Origin: Candidatus Ruthenibacterium merdavium
Lineage (GTDB): Bacteria; Bacillota; Clostridia; Oscillospirales; Ruminococcaceae
Direction of reading: 5' to 3'
Length of the DNA: 49,586 bases
NCBI GenBank assembly: GCA_019119935.1
Contig: DWWA01000002.1
Location: forward strand, 1-49,586
The notes beneath the pieces were generated by a model that was given only the letters and a program-made list of their open reading frames with translations, was not told where the DNA came from and made no database searches. The translations under genes were made by a program, and so were the position numbers. Below, one piece after another: positions 17,536-26,341 of the stretch (position 1 is the stretch's first letter; the number at the start of each line of letters is the position of its first letter).

Positions 17536-17874
17536 TCAGCCCGGAGGCCAGGCAAGGCTGCGTTTTCCGAGTACATGAAAATGCAGATGCCCCACACTTT
17601 GGCCGCCGTCTTTTCCGCAGTTTGTCACCACGCGGTAGCCGTTTTCCAGCCCTTGCTCGGCGGCAAGCTTTGCAATTACTTCAAAAATATGGCCCACTAC
17701 CCCGCTGTTTTCGGCATTGATATCCGCCGGGGACGCAATATGCTGTTTGGGAATCACAAGAAAGTGCACCGGCGCCTGCGGGTCGATATCGTGAAAAGCA
17801 AAAACGCTTTCATCCTCATAGATGCACTTCGAAGGGATTTCGCCCTTTGCAATTGAGCAAAACAAGCAATCCAT
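17536..17874 (-). CDS. hinT: HIT family nucleotide hydrolase (HinT)
   Basis: A 112-residue histidine-triad protein. The triad His96-Leu-His98-Phe-His100 (GHLHFHV) is complete. The N-terminal CLFCSIAKGEIPSK is the Hint signature, with Cys3 and Cys6 of the zinc-binding form. It hydrolyses adenosine phosphoramidates and aminoacyl-adenylates, including those released by aminoacyl-tRNA synthetases. Its place 16 bases after alaS is therefore suggestive. AGGAGG lies nine bases before the ATG. Confidence 0.93.
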   Translation of the reverse strand: MDCLFCSIAKGEIPSKCIYEDESVFAFHDIDPQAPVHFLVIPKQHIASPADINAENSGVVGHIFEVIAKLAAEQGLENGYRVVTNCGKDGGQSVGHLHFHVLGKRSLAWPPG

Positions 17875-17890
17875 TTTCGCTTGCCTCCTT

Positions 17891-20557
17891 TTATTTCATA
17901 GCCGCGCGGACAATGCCCTCCACGGCATTCAGCGCATCGTCAATCTTGGATGCATCTTTGATGCCGGCCATTGCAAAATCCGGCTTTCCGCCGCCGTTGC
18001 CTCCGGCGACTGCTGCAATCTCTTTGACAAGCTTTCCTGCCATCAGGTCCTTGCCCTGTGCCTCTTTTCCCACGGCAACCGCCAGCGTCGTCTTACCCTC
18101 ATTCTCACCAATCACAGCCGTCACAGAAGCAGGTGCTTTGTCACGCGCCTTGTCGCACAAATCACGCAGGGCGTCTGTCGGTGTGCCTGTCAAATACAAC
18201 GTAAAGATTTTCACGCCGTCGATTTCCTTGGCATTTTCAAACAGGCCTTCTACCTTTTGGCTTGCCGCCTGACGCTTTAAGTCATCCAGTTCTTTTTGCG
18301 CGGCCTTCAAGTCGGCAGCCATTGCGGCTGCACGCTGCGGCAAATCGTTCATGCTGCTGACTTTCAGCGCACCGGCCACCTTGCCGAGCACTTCGGTTTT
18401 CTCATCCAGCAAACGCAGAACGCCATAGCCCGTTGTACCCTCAATGCGGCGGATGCCTGCGGCCACGCCGCCCTCTGAAAGAATTTTAAAACAGCCAAGT
18501 TCTGCGGTGTTGCCTACATGCGTACCGCCGCAAAGCTCCGTCGACCAGCCTGCAACGTCGACGACGCGCACGACATCACCATATTTTTCCCCGAACAGCG
18601 CCATCGCACCCATTTCTTTGGCTTCTTTAATGGACATGGTGCGAATTTCCACAGGCAGTGCTGCAAAAATCTTTTCGTTTACAATGCGTTCTACCTGCTC
18701 GAGTTCCTGCGGGGTCACAGCGTTGAAATGCGTAAAGTCAAAGCGCACACGCTCGCCGTCCTCGAAAGAACCGGCCTGATGCACATGATCGCCCAGCACT
18801 TCACGCAGTGCTTTTTGCAGCAGATGTGCAGCCGTGTGGTTGCGCATAATCGCATGGCGGCGGGCAGGGTCTACCACAGCGGTTACTTTGTCGCCCGTCT
18901 GCACCACGCCGTCCTCCAGCACACAGGTGTGCACATAGAAACCCTTCGGCGTTTTCTTGCAGGAGGTGACCTTCAAGTGTGCGCCGCTCTTTGTGGTAAT
19001 CACACCGGTATCGGCTACCTGACCGCCGGACTCCGCATAAAACGGGGTACGGTTCAAAACCACCAGCACGCCTTCTTTCGCGCCGTCGTCCGTTGCAACC
19101 GCCTGTGCCAGCTCCTCGCCGTCGGACAGCGCCAGCACTTCGCCCTCGCACTCGGTCACATCATAGCCCACAAACTCGGTGGGTTCTGCTTCCAGCGCAC
19201 CGAACAAGTCGGCAGTCCAGCCGGAAATATCGCGGCTCAAACGGTCTTTTCGTGCAGTTTCGCGCTGCTTTTGCAGCTCGGTGCGGAAGCCTTCCTCGTC
19301 TACCTCAATGCCGTGCTCGGCAGCAATTTCCTTGGTCAAATCGAGCGGGAAGCCAAAGGTATCGTTCAGTTTGAACACATCAAGACCGGACAGGATTTTA
19401 CGTTTTCCCTCACGTGCGGCCTCTTTCACATTGTCCACCAATTCATTGAGAATGGACAAACCGGCGTCAATCGTGCGGGAGAAGCGCTCTTCCTCGGCGC
19501 TGATGGTCTTTTTAATATAATCGGCATGCTCTACCAGCTCAGGGTATGCGCCGCCATTCTCCTTAATCACGGTATCGCACAGCTCGGCGAGGAACGGACG
19601 TTTTACGCCGAGCATTCTGCCGTGACGGGCAGCGCGGCGCAGCAAGCGGCGCAGTACATAGCCGCGTCCCTCGTTAGAAGGCAGAATACCGTCGGAAACC
19701 ATGAAGACAGTGGAGCGAATATGGTCGCCGATGACGCGGATGGAAACATCGGTGAGGTGATCCTGACCATAGGTTTTTCCGGTAATTTGCTCGACATGCT
19801 TTAAGATGTTGCGAACGGTGTCCACTTCGAACATGTTGTCCACGTTCTGCATCACACATGCCAGACGCTCAAGGCCCATGCCCGTATCGATGTTGGGACG
19901 CTCCAAGCGCTCATAATGGCCGTTGCCGTCAGAGTCAAACTGACTGAACACAAGGTTCCACACTTCCATAAAACGGTCGCAGTCGCAGCCAACACGGCAA
20001 GTGGGCTTGTGGCAGCCATACTCTTCCCCGCGGTCAAAATAAATCTCACTGCACGGGCCGCACGGACCGGAGCCGTGCTCCCAGAAGTTGTCCTCTTTTC
20101 CGAAGCGCACCATGTGATCCTCGGCAACACCGATTTTCTTTGTCCAAATGTCATAAGCCTCGTCGTCATCTTGATAAACGGAGATGTACAGACGGTCGGC
20201 CGGAATCTCCAGCACCTCGGTGAAGAACTCCCACGCCCAGGGAATGGCCTCTTCTTTGAAATAATCCTGGAAGCTGAAGTTTCCGAGCATTTCAAAGAAC
20301 GTTCCGTGACGCGCCGTAATGCCCACGCGCTCAATATCCGGGGTACGGATGCACTTTTGGCAGGTGGTCACACGATGGCGCGGCGGCTCTTCCTGACCCA
20401 AAAACCACTTTTTCATCGGTGCCATGCCGGAGTTAATCAACAGCAGGCTGTTGTCGTTGTTCGGAACCAGCGGAAAGCTGTCCAAACGCAGATGGCCTTT
20501 GCTTTCAAAAAAAGAAAGGTACTTTTCACGCAGTTCGTTCAATCCTGTCCATTTCAT
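17891..20557 (-). CDS. alaS: Alanyl-tRNA synthetase
   Basis: Charges tRNA-Ala. The protein is 888 residues, the normal full length. It has the class II catalytic core at the N-terminus (SFPLVPNNDNSLLLINSGMA), then an editing domain with HTAAHLLQKAL and the zinc motif CGGTH near residue 670. A C-terminal oligomerisation domain with a coiled coil and a glycine-rich VAGGNGGGKPDFAMAG segment completes it. AAGGAG lies nine bases upstream of the ATG. Expression is controlled by the T-box leader in front. It heads the operon with hinT. Confidence 0.98.
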   Translation of the reverse strand: MKWTGLNELREKYLSFFESKGHLRLDSFPLVPNNDNSLLLINSGMAPMKKWFLGQEEPPRHRVTTCQKCIRTPDIERVGITARHGTFFEMLGNFSFQDYFKEEAIPWAWEFFTEVLEIPADRLYISVYQDDDEAYDIWTKKIGVAEDHMVRFGKEDNFWEHGSGPCGPCSEIYFDRGEEYGCHKPTCRVGCDCDRFMEVWNLVFSQFDSDGNGHYERLERPNIDTGMGLERLACVMQNVDNMFEVDTVRNILKHVEQITGKTYGQDHLTDVSIRVIGDHIRSTVFMVSDGILPSNEGRGYVLRRLLRRAARHGRMLGVKRPFLAELCDTVIKENGGAYPELVEHADYIKKTISAEEERFSRTIDAGLSILNELVDNVKEAAREGKRKILSGLDVFKLNDTFGFPLDLTKEIAAEHGIEVDEEGFRTELQKQRETARKDRLSRDISGWTADLFGALEAEPTEFVGYDVTECEGEVLALSDGEELAQAVATDDGAKEGVLVVLNRTPFYAESGGQVADTGVITTKSGAHLKVTSCKKTPKGFYVHTCVLEDGVVQTGDKVTAVVDPARRHAIMRNHTAAHLLQKALREVLGDHVHQAGSFEDGERVRFDFTHFNAVTPQELEQVERIVNEKIFAALPVEIRTMSIKEAKEMGAMALFGEKYGDVVRVVDVAGWSTELCGGTHVGNTAELGCFKILSEGGVAAGIRRIEGTTGYGVLRLLDEKTEVLGKVAGALKVSSMNDLPQRAAAMAADLKAAQKELDDLKRQAASQKVEGLFENAKEIDGVKIFTLYLTGTPTDALRDLCDKARDKAPASVTAVIGENEGKTTLAVAVGKEAQGKDLMAGKLVKEIAAVAGGNGGGKPDFAMAGIKDASKIDDALNAVEGIVRAAMK

Positions 20558-20630
20558 CGGCAGATTCTCCTTTTACACGGGCGTTTTGACAAAACGCCGC
20601 AAATGAAATCATCACAATCGGCCTATCCGC

Positions 20631-20880
20631 AAAAAAAGCCTTCGCCCCGAACGATCGGGACGAAGGCTTTGAAGCTTCCGTGGTACCACCCAAAATTGCA
20701 CATCAAAATGTGCCGCTTTTGCCGCGCTAACGCTGCGAAGCGCCGTGCTCTCGCACGGAGGCTCACGGGTGGCTGTGGCAACAGCACTGCCGCAAGGACG
20801 TTTCAGCCGTGCGTCCTCTCTCTTTCGCGGGGCTTGGTGCCACTGGCCCGGTCAAGGCCTGTGATTCCTATTACCTTTTT
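20631..20880 (-). promoter_or_regulatory. T-box riboswitch in front of alaS
   Basis: Read on the minus strand, the leader contains the T-box sequence TGGGTGGTACCACGG (about 20677-20693). Next comes a terminator, GCCTTCGTCCCGATCG paired with its complement, followed by seven Ts. The antiterminator and terminator are mutually exclusive, as in other T-boxes. It senses uncharged tRNA-Ala. Stem I lies in the first 130 bases; I could not assign the specifier codon with certainty. The tRNA-Ala gene at 2710 is a possible partner. Confidence 0.93.
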
Positions 20881-20909
20881 ATCTTATCGAAAAACAAAAA
20901 AAATGTCAA
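20881..20909 (-). promoter_or_regulatory. Sigma-A promoter of alaS
   Basis: On the minus strand: TTGACA (20909-20904), a 17-bp spacer, then TAAGAT (20886-20881), directly ahead of the T-box leader. Confidence 0.82.
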
Positions 20910-20917
20910 TACCGTTT

Positions 20918-23338
20918 TCAGCGCCGCCTGTGTTTTTTTGGCGCAACGACATCTTGCCAGCCCGCCTCATGGTTGCACATGCGCAGCATCTGCTCCAGAC
21001 GGTTAAAAGACAGCACCCCGCCCATATTAAACGCCAAATTTTTAAACGGCAAATCTCGCACAGCCGTTTTGCAAACCTTTCGGTTGACAGCGGGGTTTGT
21101 GGAAAAGCGAATGGCGCGCAGTGACACTTGAACGGCCAGCCGCTCCAAATTGCGCGCCGCACGTGAAGCACGCATTTCCCCCAGCGTTGTTTCTAAGGTA
21201 TATTCGCCCGGTTTCAGCGGTGCGTTGGAAACCGGCTGTCTGCCGTGCACGGCATAAAACCCTTCATCAGAAAAGCTGTTGTCAGAAAATGTTCCATAAG
21301 GCCCATGGGCGCTTTCGGCATCGGCCGCCTCCAAGAGCCGCCCTTCGGGGTACACAAATTCTTTCAAACTCAGGTCACGGCTTCCCCCGCCGACACAAAC
21401 CTCATACGCGCCGTTTTCCACGGCAAATGAGTGGCTTGCGGTTTCCCAAACGGCAAACTCCGACCAAGGCACTTCAATGCACACACGCTTTTTCTCACCC
21501 GGCTCCAAAGCAACGCGAACGAAGCCTGCCAGCGTGCGCACCGGACGATGCACCGCTGAGCCGCGTTTTCCGAGATAGACCTGTGCAATCTCCGTGCCTG
21601 CCCGCTGCCCGCGGTTACACACATCAAACCGCACATGCATCACGCCGCCCTCCTTCGGAAACAGATCGCACTCTAAATTAGAATACTCATAGCTTGTATA
21701 AGACAAACCGTATCCGAAGGGAAACAGCACATTCTTTTGCGCTTTGTCGTAGTAGCGATAGCCGACATAGATACCCTCATTGTAGGTGACAGCGCGCGGG
21801 CCCATCGGATAATGCTCTGCGCACGGCACATCTTTCAGGGAAAGCGGCCATGTTTCCGCCAGCTTACCGCTGGGATTTTCCTTTCCAAAGAGCAAGTCAT
21901 AGACCGCCGCGCCCACCTGTTCGCCGCCAAGCCCTGCATAGAGCACGGAGCGAACTGAACTAAGCCAAGGCATTTCCACCGGTGCACCGCCGATGAGCAC
22001 CACTACAACATTGGGGTTCACTCTCACCACTTTTTCCAGCAGTTCAACTTGATTTTGCGGCAGGCGCAAATGGGTGCGATCGTAACCTTCGCTTTCAAAC
22101 ATTTCTGTTAAGCCCATGACATAAATCACAGTGTGCGCCGTTTTGGCATAGGCAAGCGCCTGACGCTCAAGTGCATCGCTGGGGCGCGGGTCATTTAAAT
22201 GATAACCTGCCGCCGCATTGACGTAGGCGCGCCCGTTTTGACGCATTGCCGCAAGCAGGCTCACCCCTTGGGCATTCACTAAGCTGGAGCCTGCACCCTG
22301 AAAGCGCATTTGATCTGCCAGTGCACCGATCACCGCAATATTATCTTTTTCCTGCAAAGGCAAAAGCCCGTCATTTTTCATCAAAACCGCGCTTTCGAGT
22401 GCCGCCTGCTTCGCCAGTTCTTTTCTCTGCTGCTTGGAAAAATGTTTGTTCGGGTGTTTTGCCTGCAAATAGCGAAATACCATGCGCAGTACCCGCATGC
22501 AGCAGCGGTCTACTTCATCCTCACGCAAGCGGCCTTGACGCACCGCCTGTACAATCATGCGGTCGGTTTCGCCGCCGGAAGAGGGCATTTCCAAATCCAG
22601 CCCGGCACGCACTGCCTTCACGCGGTCATTGAGCGCACCCCAGTCGGACATGACAAGCCCATCAAACCCCCACTCTTCACGCAGAATCTTTTTGAGCAAA
22701 ACAGGATGCTCCGTGGCGTGTGTCCCGTTTACGCGATTGTAGCTTGCCATCACGGTTCCGGGACGCCCCTCTTTCACCGCAATTTCAAACGGTTTTAAAT
22801 ACAGCTCGCGCAAAGTACGCTCATCCACCTCGGCGGAAACGCGCATCCGATAGTTTTCTTGATTATTCAAAGCGAAATGCTTCAGGGAAGTGCCGACGCC
22901 GCAGCCTTCGACTCCGCGAATGTAAGAAGCCGCCAGCTTTCCGGCCAGCAAGGGGTCTTCACTGAAATACTCAAAATTACGGCCGCACAGCGGACTGCGC
23001 TTAATATTAACGCCCGGGCCTAAGAGCACCTGCACCCCTTGTTCCACACACTCTTGCGCCAGCGCTTGTCCTACGCGGCGGCAAAGCGCCGCGTCCCAAG
23101 AGCAAGCCAGTGCCGATTCCGTAGGAAAGCAGGTTGCCGGCAGGCTACGCCCGCCGTTTTGCTTTTCTGCCCAAGGCGCTTCCCGGCGCACGCCGTGAGG
23201 GCCGTCTGCCATACGCATCGACGGAACTCCCTTTTCTGTGATGTGTTTTGTGCGCCAAAAATCACGCCCGGAAAGCAGCGACGCCTTTTCTTCTAAAGTA
23301 AGCGCAGCCAAAACTTCTTGCAACGTGCGTTTTTTCAT
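20918..23338 (-). CDS. Glycoside hydrolase family 3 beta-glucosidase
   Basis: An 806-residue retaining glycosidase, probably beta-glucosidase. The TIM-barrel domain includes the catalytic nucleophile Asp232 in GLVMSDWGAL and the substrate-binding segment MRMADGPHGVR near residue 41. The second alpha/beta domain begins near residue 320, and a fibronectin III-like domain (VCNRGQRAGTEIAQVYLGKR) begins near 580. There is no signal peptide, so it acts on imported oligosaccharides in the cytoplasm. An extra tail of about 110 residues follows the FnIII domain. No transporter or regulator is adjacent. The exact sugar specificity cannot be read. Confidence 0.92.
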   Translation of the reverse strand: MKKRTLQEVLAALTLEEKASLLSGRDFWRTKHITEKGVPSMRMADGPHGVRREAPWAEKQNGGRSLPATCFPTESALACSWDAALCRRVGQALAQECVEQGVQVLLGPGVNIKRSPLCGRNFEYFSEDPLLAGKLAASYIRGVEGCGVGTSLKHFALNNQENYRMRVSAEVDERTLRELYLKPFEIAVKEGRPGTVMASYNRVNGTHATEHPVLLKKILREEWGFDGLVMSDWGALNDRVKAVRAGLDLEMPSSGGETDRMIVQAVRQGRLREDEVDRCCMRVLRMVFRYLQAKHPNKHFSKQQRKELAKQAALESAVLMKNDGLLPLQEKDNIAVIGALADQMRFQGAGSSLVNAQGVSLLAAMRQNGRAYVNAAAGYHLNDPRPSDALERQALAYAKTAHTVIYVMGLTEMFESEGYDRTHLRLPQNQVELLEKVVRVNPNVVVVLIGGAPVEMPWLSSVRSVLYAGLGGEQVGAAVYDLLFGKENPSGKLAETWPLSLKDVPCAEHYPMGPRAVTYNEGIYVGYRYYDKAQKNVLFPFGYGLSYTSYEYSNLECDLFPKEGGVMHVRFDVCNRGQRAGTEIAQVYLGKRGSAVHRPVRTLAGFVRVALEPGEKKRVCIEVPWSEFAVWETASHSFAVENGAYEVCVGGGSRDLSLKEFVYPEGRLLEAADAESAHGPYGTFSDNSFSDEGFYAVHGRQPVSNAPLKPGEYTLETTLGEMRASRAARNLERLAVQVSLRAIRFSTNPAVNRKVCKTAVRDLPFKNLAFNMGGVLSFNRLEQMLRMCNHEAGWQDVVAPKKHRRR

Positions 23339-23443
23339 TGTGATTCACCTGCCGTTTTTATGTGCGAAACCAAGGGCGGCCGCGCCTTTTTGAGCGCTGT
23401 TGCCCCAAATTAAACTGCGAAACGCGGATGCGTTTCTTTTTTC

Positions 23444-24703
23444 TCAATTATCTTTTTTCACTGCCTGCCAGTAAGCCTTTGCCGCCTGCTCGGTTTTATT
23501 ATCGCCGTAATGATAATAAACGCAGTCTTTGATATCATCGGGCAAATACTGCTGTTTGACCCAGTGATGCGGGTAGTCGTGCGGATAGAGGTAGTTCTGT
23601 CCTTTCACCTTGGCATCTTCGCCGTCAAAGTGCTGGTTTTGCAAACAGCGCGGAATCGCCCCCGCTTTGCCCTTTGCAATATCCTCCATTGCCGCATTGA
23701 TGGCGCTGTACGCTGAATTGCTTTTCGGCGCCGTTGCCAGCAGTACAGCAGCTTGCGCCAAAGGCAGGCGCGCTTCGGGCAAACCGAGCTGAAGCGCGCT
23801 GTCGACACACGCTTTTGTCACGACAATTGCCTGCGGATAAGCAAGGCCGATATCCTCGGCGGCAATCACCAGCAGGCGGCGGCACGCGGAGAGCAAATCT
23901 CCGCCCGACAAAATGCGCGCCAAATAATAGACGGCGGCATCCGGATCAGAGCCGCGAATGCTTTTTTGCAATGCCGAAATGCAGTCATAGTGCATATCAT
24001 CGCTTTTATCATAGCGTGCACCGAATGCCGTCTGCGCAATCACTTCGGCCGTGATTCGCCGCTTGCCGCTTTCCGTGGGTGCACCGGCCGCGGCAAATTC
24101 CAGCGCAATTAAAGCGCGGCGCATGTCGCCTGCGCATTGTACCGCCAAACACTCCACCGCTTCGGGCGTCATCTCAAGGCCCGTCTTTTCTGTTTCGTCA
24201 ATCCGCCGCACGGCGCGCCGAATCCCTTCGGCAACGTCTTGCGGGGAAAGCGGCTTAAATTCAAACACACTGCACCGCGACACCAGTGCACTGTAAATGT
24301 AAAAGGAAGGATTTTCAGTTGTGGAGGCAATCAGCGTCACCGTGCCGTCTTCCAAACATTCCAGCAGGCTTTGCTGCTGCTTTTTGTTGAGATATTGAAT
24401 CTCGTCCAGGTACAACAGCACCCCGTTATGCGCACCGAATGTTCCCACGCTCGAAAGCACCTGTTTAATGTCGGAAGTGCCTGCACTCGTGCCGTTAAGC
24501 ATGTGCAGGCTCATGCCGCTGGTTTTGGCAATCAGGCGCGCCACAGTGGTTTTACCAACGCCCGGGGGCCCGTAAAAAATCATATTGGGCACGGTTCCCG
24601 CTTCAATCGCGCGCCGAAACACACAATTTTCGCCCAAAAGATGGCGCTGGCCGCACACCTCGTCCAAACTTTGCGGACGCAGACGGTCTGCCAAAGGCTG
24701 CAT
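23444..24703 (-). CDS. rarA: Replication-associated recombination protein A (RarA/MgsA)
   Basis: A 419-residue AAA+ ATPase related to clamp-loader subunits that acts at stalled replication forks. Walker A is GPPGVGKTTVAR near residue 46, Walker B is LYLDEIQ near 97, and sensor 1 is ASTTENPSF. The C-terminal half has the RarA tetramerisation region (GARYDKSDDMHYDCISALQKS; KNYLYPHDYPHHWV-like end). AGGAGGG precedes the ATG. Neighbours on both sides are unrelated. Confidence 0.95.
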   Translation of the reverse strand: MQPLADRLRPQSLDEVCGQRHLLGENCVFRRAIEAGTVPNMIFYGPPGVGKTTVARLIAKTSGMSLHMLNGTSAGTSDIKQVLSSVGTFGAHNGVLLYLDEIQYLNKKQQQSLLECLEDGTVTLIASTTENPSFYIYSALVSRCSVFEFKPLSPQDVAEGIRRAVRRIDETEKTGLEMTPEAVECLAVQCAGDMRRALIALEFAAAGAPTESGKRRITAEVIAQTAFGARYDKSDDMHYDCISALQKSIRGSDPDAAVYYLARILSGGDLLSACRRLLVIAAEDIGLAYPQAIVVTKACVDSALQLGLPEARLPLAQAAVLLATAPKSNSAYSAINAAMEDIAKGKAGAIPRCLQNQHFDGEDAKVKGQNYLYPHDYPHHWVKQQYLPDDIKDCVYYHYGDNKTEQAAKAYWQAVKKDN

Positions 24704-24775
24704 GTCTTTCCCTCCTTTTTATGTTCTGCGGAATAAAAAACGCTTTTTCATCCCGCGCGGCTTTTGGCCCCGCCG

Positions 24776-25609
24776 TTAATAGTTGGAAACAGCGGCACTG
24801 CGCCAATCGCCCAGTTTCTGCGCGGCATAGCCGTTATTCAAGAAATAATCAATGGCATATACAAGACTGCGGTCCCAGAAATTCCATTCGTGCACACCGT
24901 TCCATTGCAAACGGCGGTAATGCGCCATGCGCACGCGGCGCATTGTTTGATGAAGCGCGTCGTTCTGCGCCACAATCTGATACGGCTCGATATCCTGCAA
25001 GCCGTTTGTCATTAAAATACGCGGCTGTTTTTCCGGCGGCAGAACCGCCACTTTCTTCGCTATTTCATGCAAGTCGCTGGTGCGCGGAAGCGCAAGCGTT
25101 TCGCCGAACACCGGGCCAAATGTTTCTCTCAATCCCGTGATATCATCAGAACGCAGCATCATATTGAGATCAACCGCACCGGAAAAGCTGGCACATGCGC
25201 CGTAAATATCCGGACGCGACATACCGAGGTACAAAGCGCCGTAACCGCCCATCGAAAGCCCTGCAATAAAATTGCGGCTTCTGCCTTTGGGCAAGCGGAA
25301 CATGGAATTTAACAGCACAGGCAATTCCTCAATTAAAAATGTGCGGTACGCGCCGCCGTACATCATGTTGTGGTAAAAGGAATTTCCGCAGTCGGGCGCG
25401 ATGAGCACAAGGCCGTTGTCCCCTGCATAGCGCGCGGCGCTCGTTTGCTCAAACCAATCCTGCCCGCACCCGCCATATCCATGCAAAAGCGTCAGCACCG
25501 CACGCGGACGGCTTGCCTCGTCGGCGGGCTGGTCGCTTGGAAAGTACATCTTCACTCCCACTTGCATTTGAAGCAATTTACTTTTTACTTTACATTCAAC
25601 GTATGCCAT
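24776..25609 (-). CDS. Esterase family alpha/beta hydrolase
   Basis: A 277-residue cytoplasmic esterase of the tributyrin/feruloyl esterase (esterase D-like) group. The nucleophile elbow is GLSMGGYGA with Ser119, and the oxyanion region is LLHGYGGCGQDW near residue 42. The closing histidine is probably in GVHEWNFWDRS near 250. There is no signal peptide. Family members cleave short acyl or acetyl esters; substrate not predictable. AAAGAGG lies close to the ATG, and there is no obvious operon partner. Confidence 0.85.
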   Translation of the reverse strand: MAYVECKVKSKLLQMQVGVKMYFPSDQPADEASRPRAVLTLLHGYGGCGQDWFEQTSAARYAGDNGLVLIAPDCGNSFYHNMMYGGAYRTFLIEELPVLLNSMFRLPKGRSRNFIAGLSMGGYGALYLGMSRPDIYGACASFSGAVDLNMMLRSDDITGLRETFGPVFGETLALPRTSDLHEIAKKVAVLPPEKQPRILMTNGLQDIEPYQIVAQNDALHQTMRRVRMAHYRRLQWNGVHEWNFWDRSLVYAIDYFLNNGYAAQKLGDWRSAAVSNY

Positions 25610-25806
25610 CCTCTTTCCCCACTTTCACGTTCCGTCGATGATGTATTTTGAGCCGCTCACACGAAAAGCCGGCAGCTGCAAAACCAAAAGCTTTTCTATG
25701 CCGACGCAAGCCACAAAAAGTCCTAAAAATACTATCTTATTATACTATAAAAAAAGAGAAAAGTACATCCTCATCTTTTGCCAAAGATTTAAATTTTCTT
25801 GATGCA

Positions 25807-25840
25807 AAAAGAGCGCGCCGCAAACACTTTGCGACGCGTT
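25807..25840. repeat. First copy of a duplicated terminator-like hairpin
   Basis: AAAAGAGCGCGCCGCAAACA and the following CTTTGCGACGCG repeat almost exactly at 25985. The arms CGCGCCGCAAA and TTTGCGACGCG pair with one mismatch. This copy lacks the downstream CTCTTTTTT run. Confidence 0.75.
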
Positions 25841-25984
25841 TCAGTTTGCATAAAAAGCTTCGCTTTTTTCACAAACTTTATCCCTATTTCAAATGGAAAA
25901 GAGGGCTAGCCCCCTTTTCCAAGCCTTTTTCCCCTTGCGGCCTGACTTCTTTTTTGCATTAAGCGGCGTTTTCTTTCAAAAGCC

Positions 25985-26023
25985 AAAGAGCGCGCCGCAA
26001 ACACCTTGCGACGCGCTCTTTTT
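25985..26023 (-). terminator. Terminator of rubredoxin (second copy of the hairpin)
   Basis: AAAGAGCGCGCCGCAA pairs with TTGCGACGCGCTCTTT. It lies 10 bases beyond the rubredoxin stop and has T-runs on the plus side. It shares about 30 of 34 bases with 25807-25840. Confidence 0.75.
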
Positions 26024-26032
26024 TATCAATGC

Positions 26033-26188
26033 TTATTCTTCGCTGAAGTCGTCTTTGCCGACGCCGCACAGCGGGCAAGTCCAGTCAGCGGGAACATCCG
26101 CCCATTTGGTGCCTGCTGCGATACCCGCATCGGGATCACCGGTGGTTTCGTCGTAGACATATCCGCATACATTGCATACATAACGCAT
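26033..26188 (-). CDS. Rubredoxin
   Basis: A 51-residue iron protein. The Fe(Cys)4 site is Cys5-x2-Cys8 and Cys38-x2-Cys41, with the conserved GDPDAGIAAGT and DWTCPLCG segments. The start is the ATG at 26188 with AAAGGAG upstream; a longer frame has no ribosome site. It carries electrons, typically to oxygen- or peroxide-detoxifying enzymes in anaerobes. It is monocistronic. Confidence 0.97.
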   Translation of the reverse strand: MRYVCNVCGYVYDETTGDPDAGIAAGTKWADVPADWTCPLCGVGKDDFSEE

Positions 26189-26341
26189 GATAAAAACACG
26201 CTCCTTTTGGTTTTTTGAAAATATCACATTGAATATGTGATTTGATTTGTGTCCAGTATAGCACAGACCTTTCAAAAATTCTGTTGTTTTTGCAACATGG
26301 CAAAAATTTTCTTTTTGCGCTGGAGCGTTTGACGAAAGACC

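Larger units (their letters stand above)
25610..26032. other. Intergenic region with duplicated hairpins, no gene
   Basis: More than 400 bases hold no supported gene. It contains two near-identical GC-rich hairpins (25807 and 25985) and a third palindromic structure near 25893-25918 (GGAAAAG-AGGGCTAGCCCC-CTTTTCC). The last hairpin ends the rubredoxin gene. Confidence 0.6.

Noticed and set aside
16918-17578. Long plus-strand frames opposite apt, comEC and alaS
   Set aside because: They mirror real minus-strand genes with strong family motifs, lack ribosome sites and show no domain pattern.
18518-19804. A 428-codon plus-strand frame opposite alaS
   Set aside because: Length is due to codon bias of the alanyl-tRNA synthetase on the other strand; composition (His, Arg, Cys rich) is typical of an antisense frame.
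25805-26023. A CRISPR array from repeated hairpins
   Set aside because: Only two copies, spaced 178 bp apart, with no regular spacers and no cas genes.
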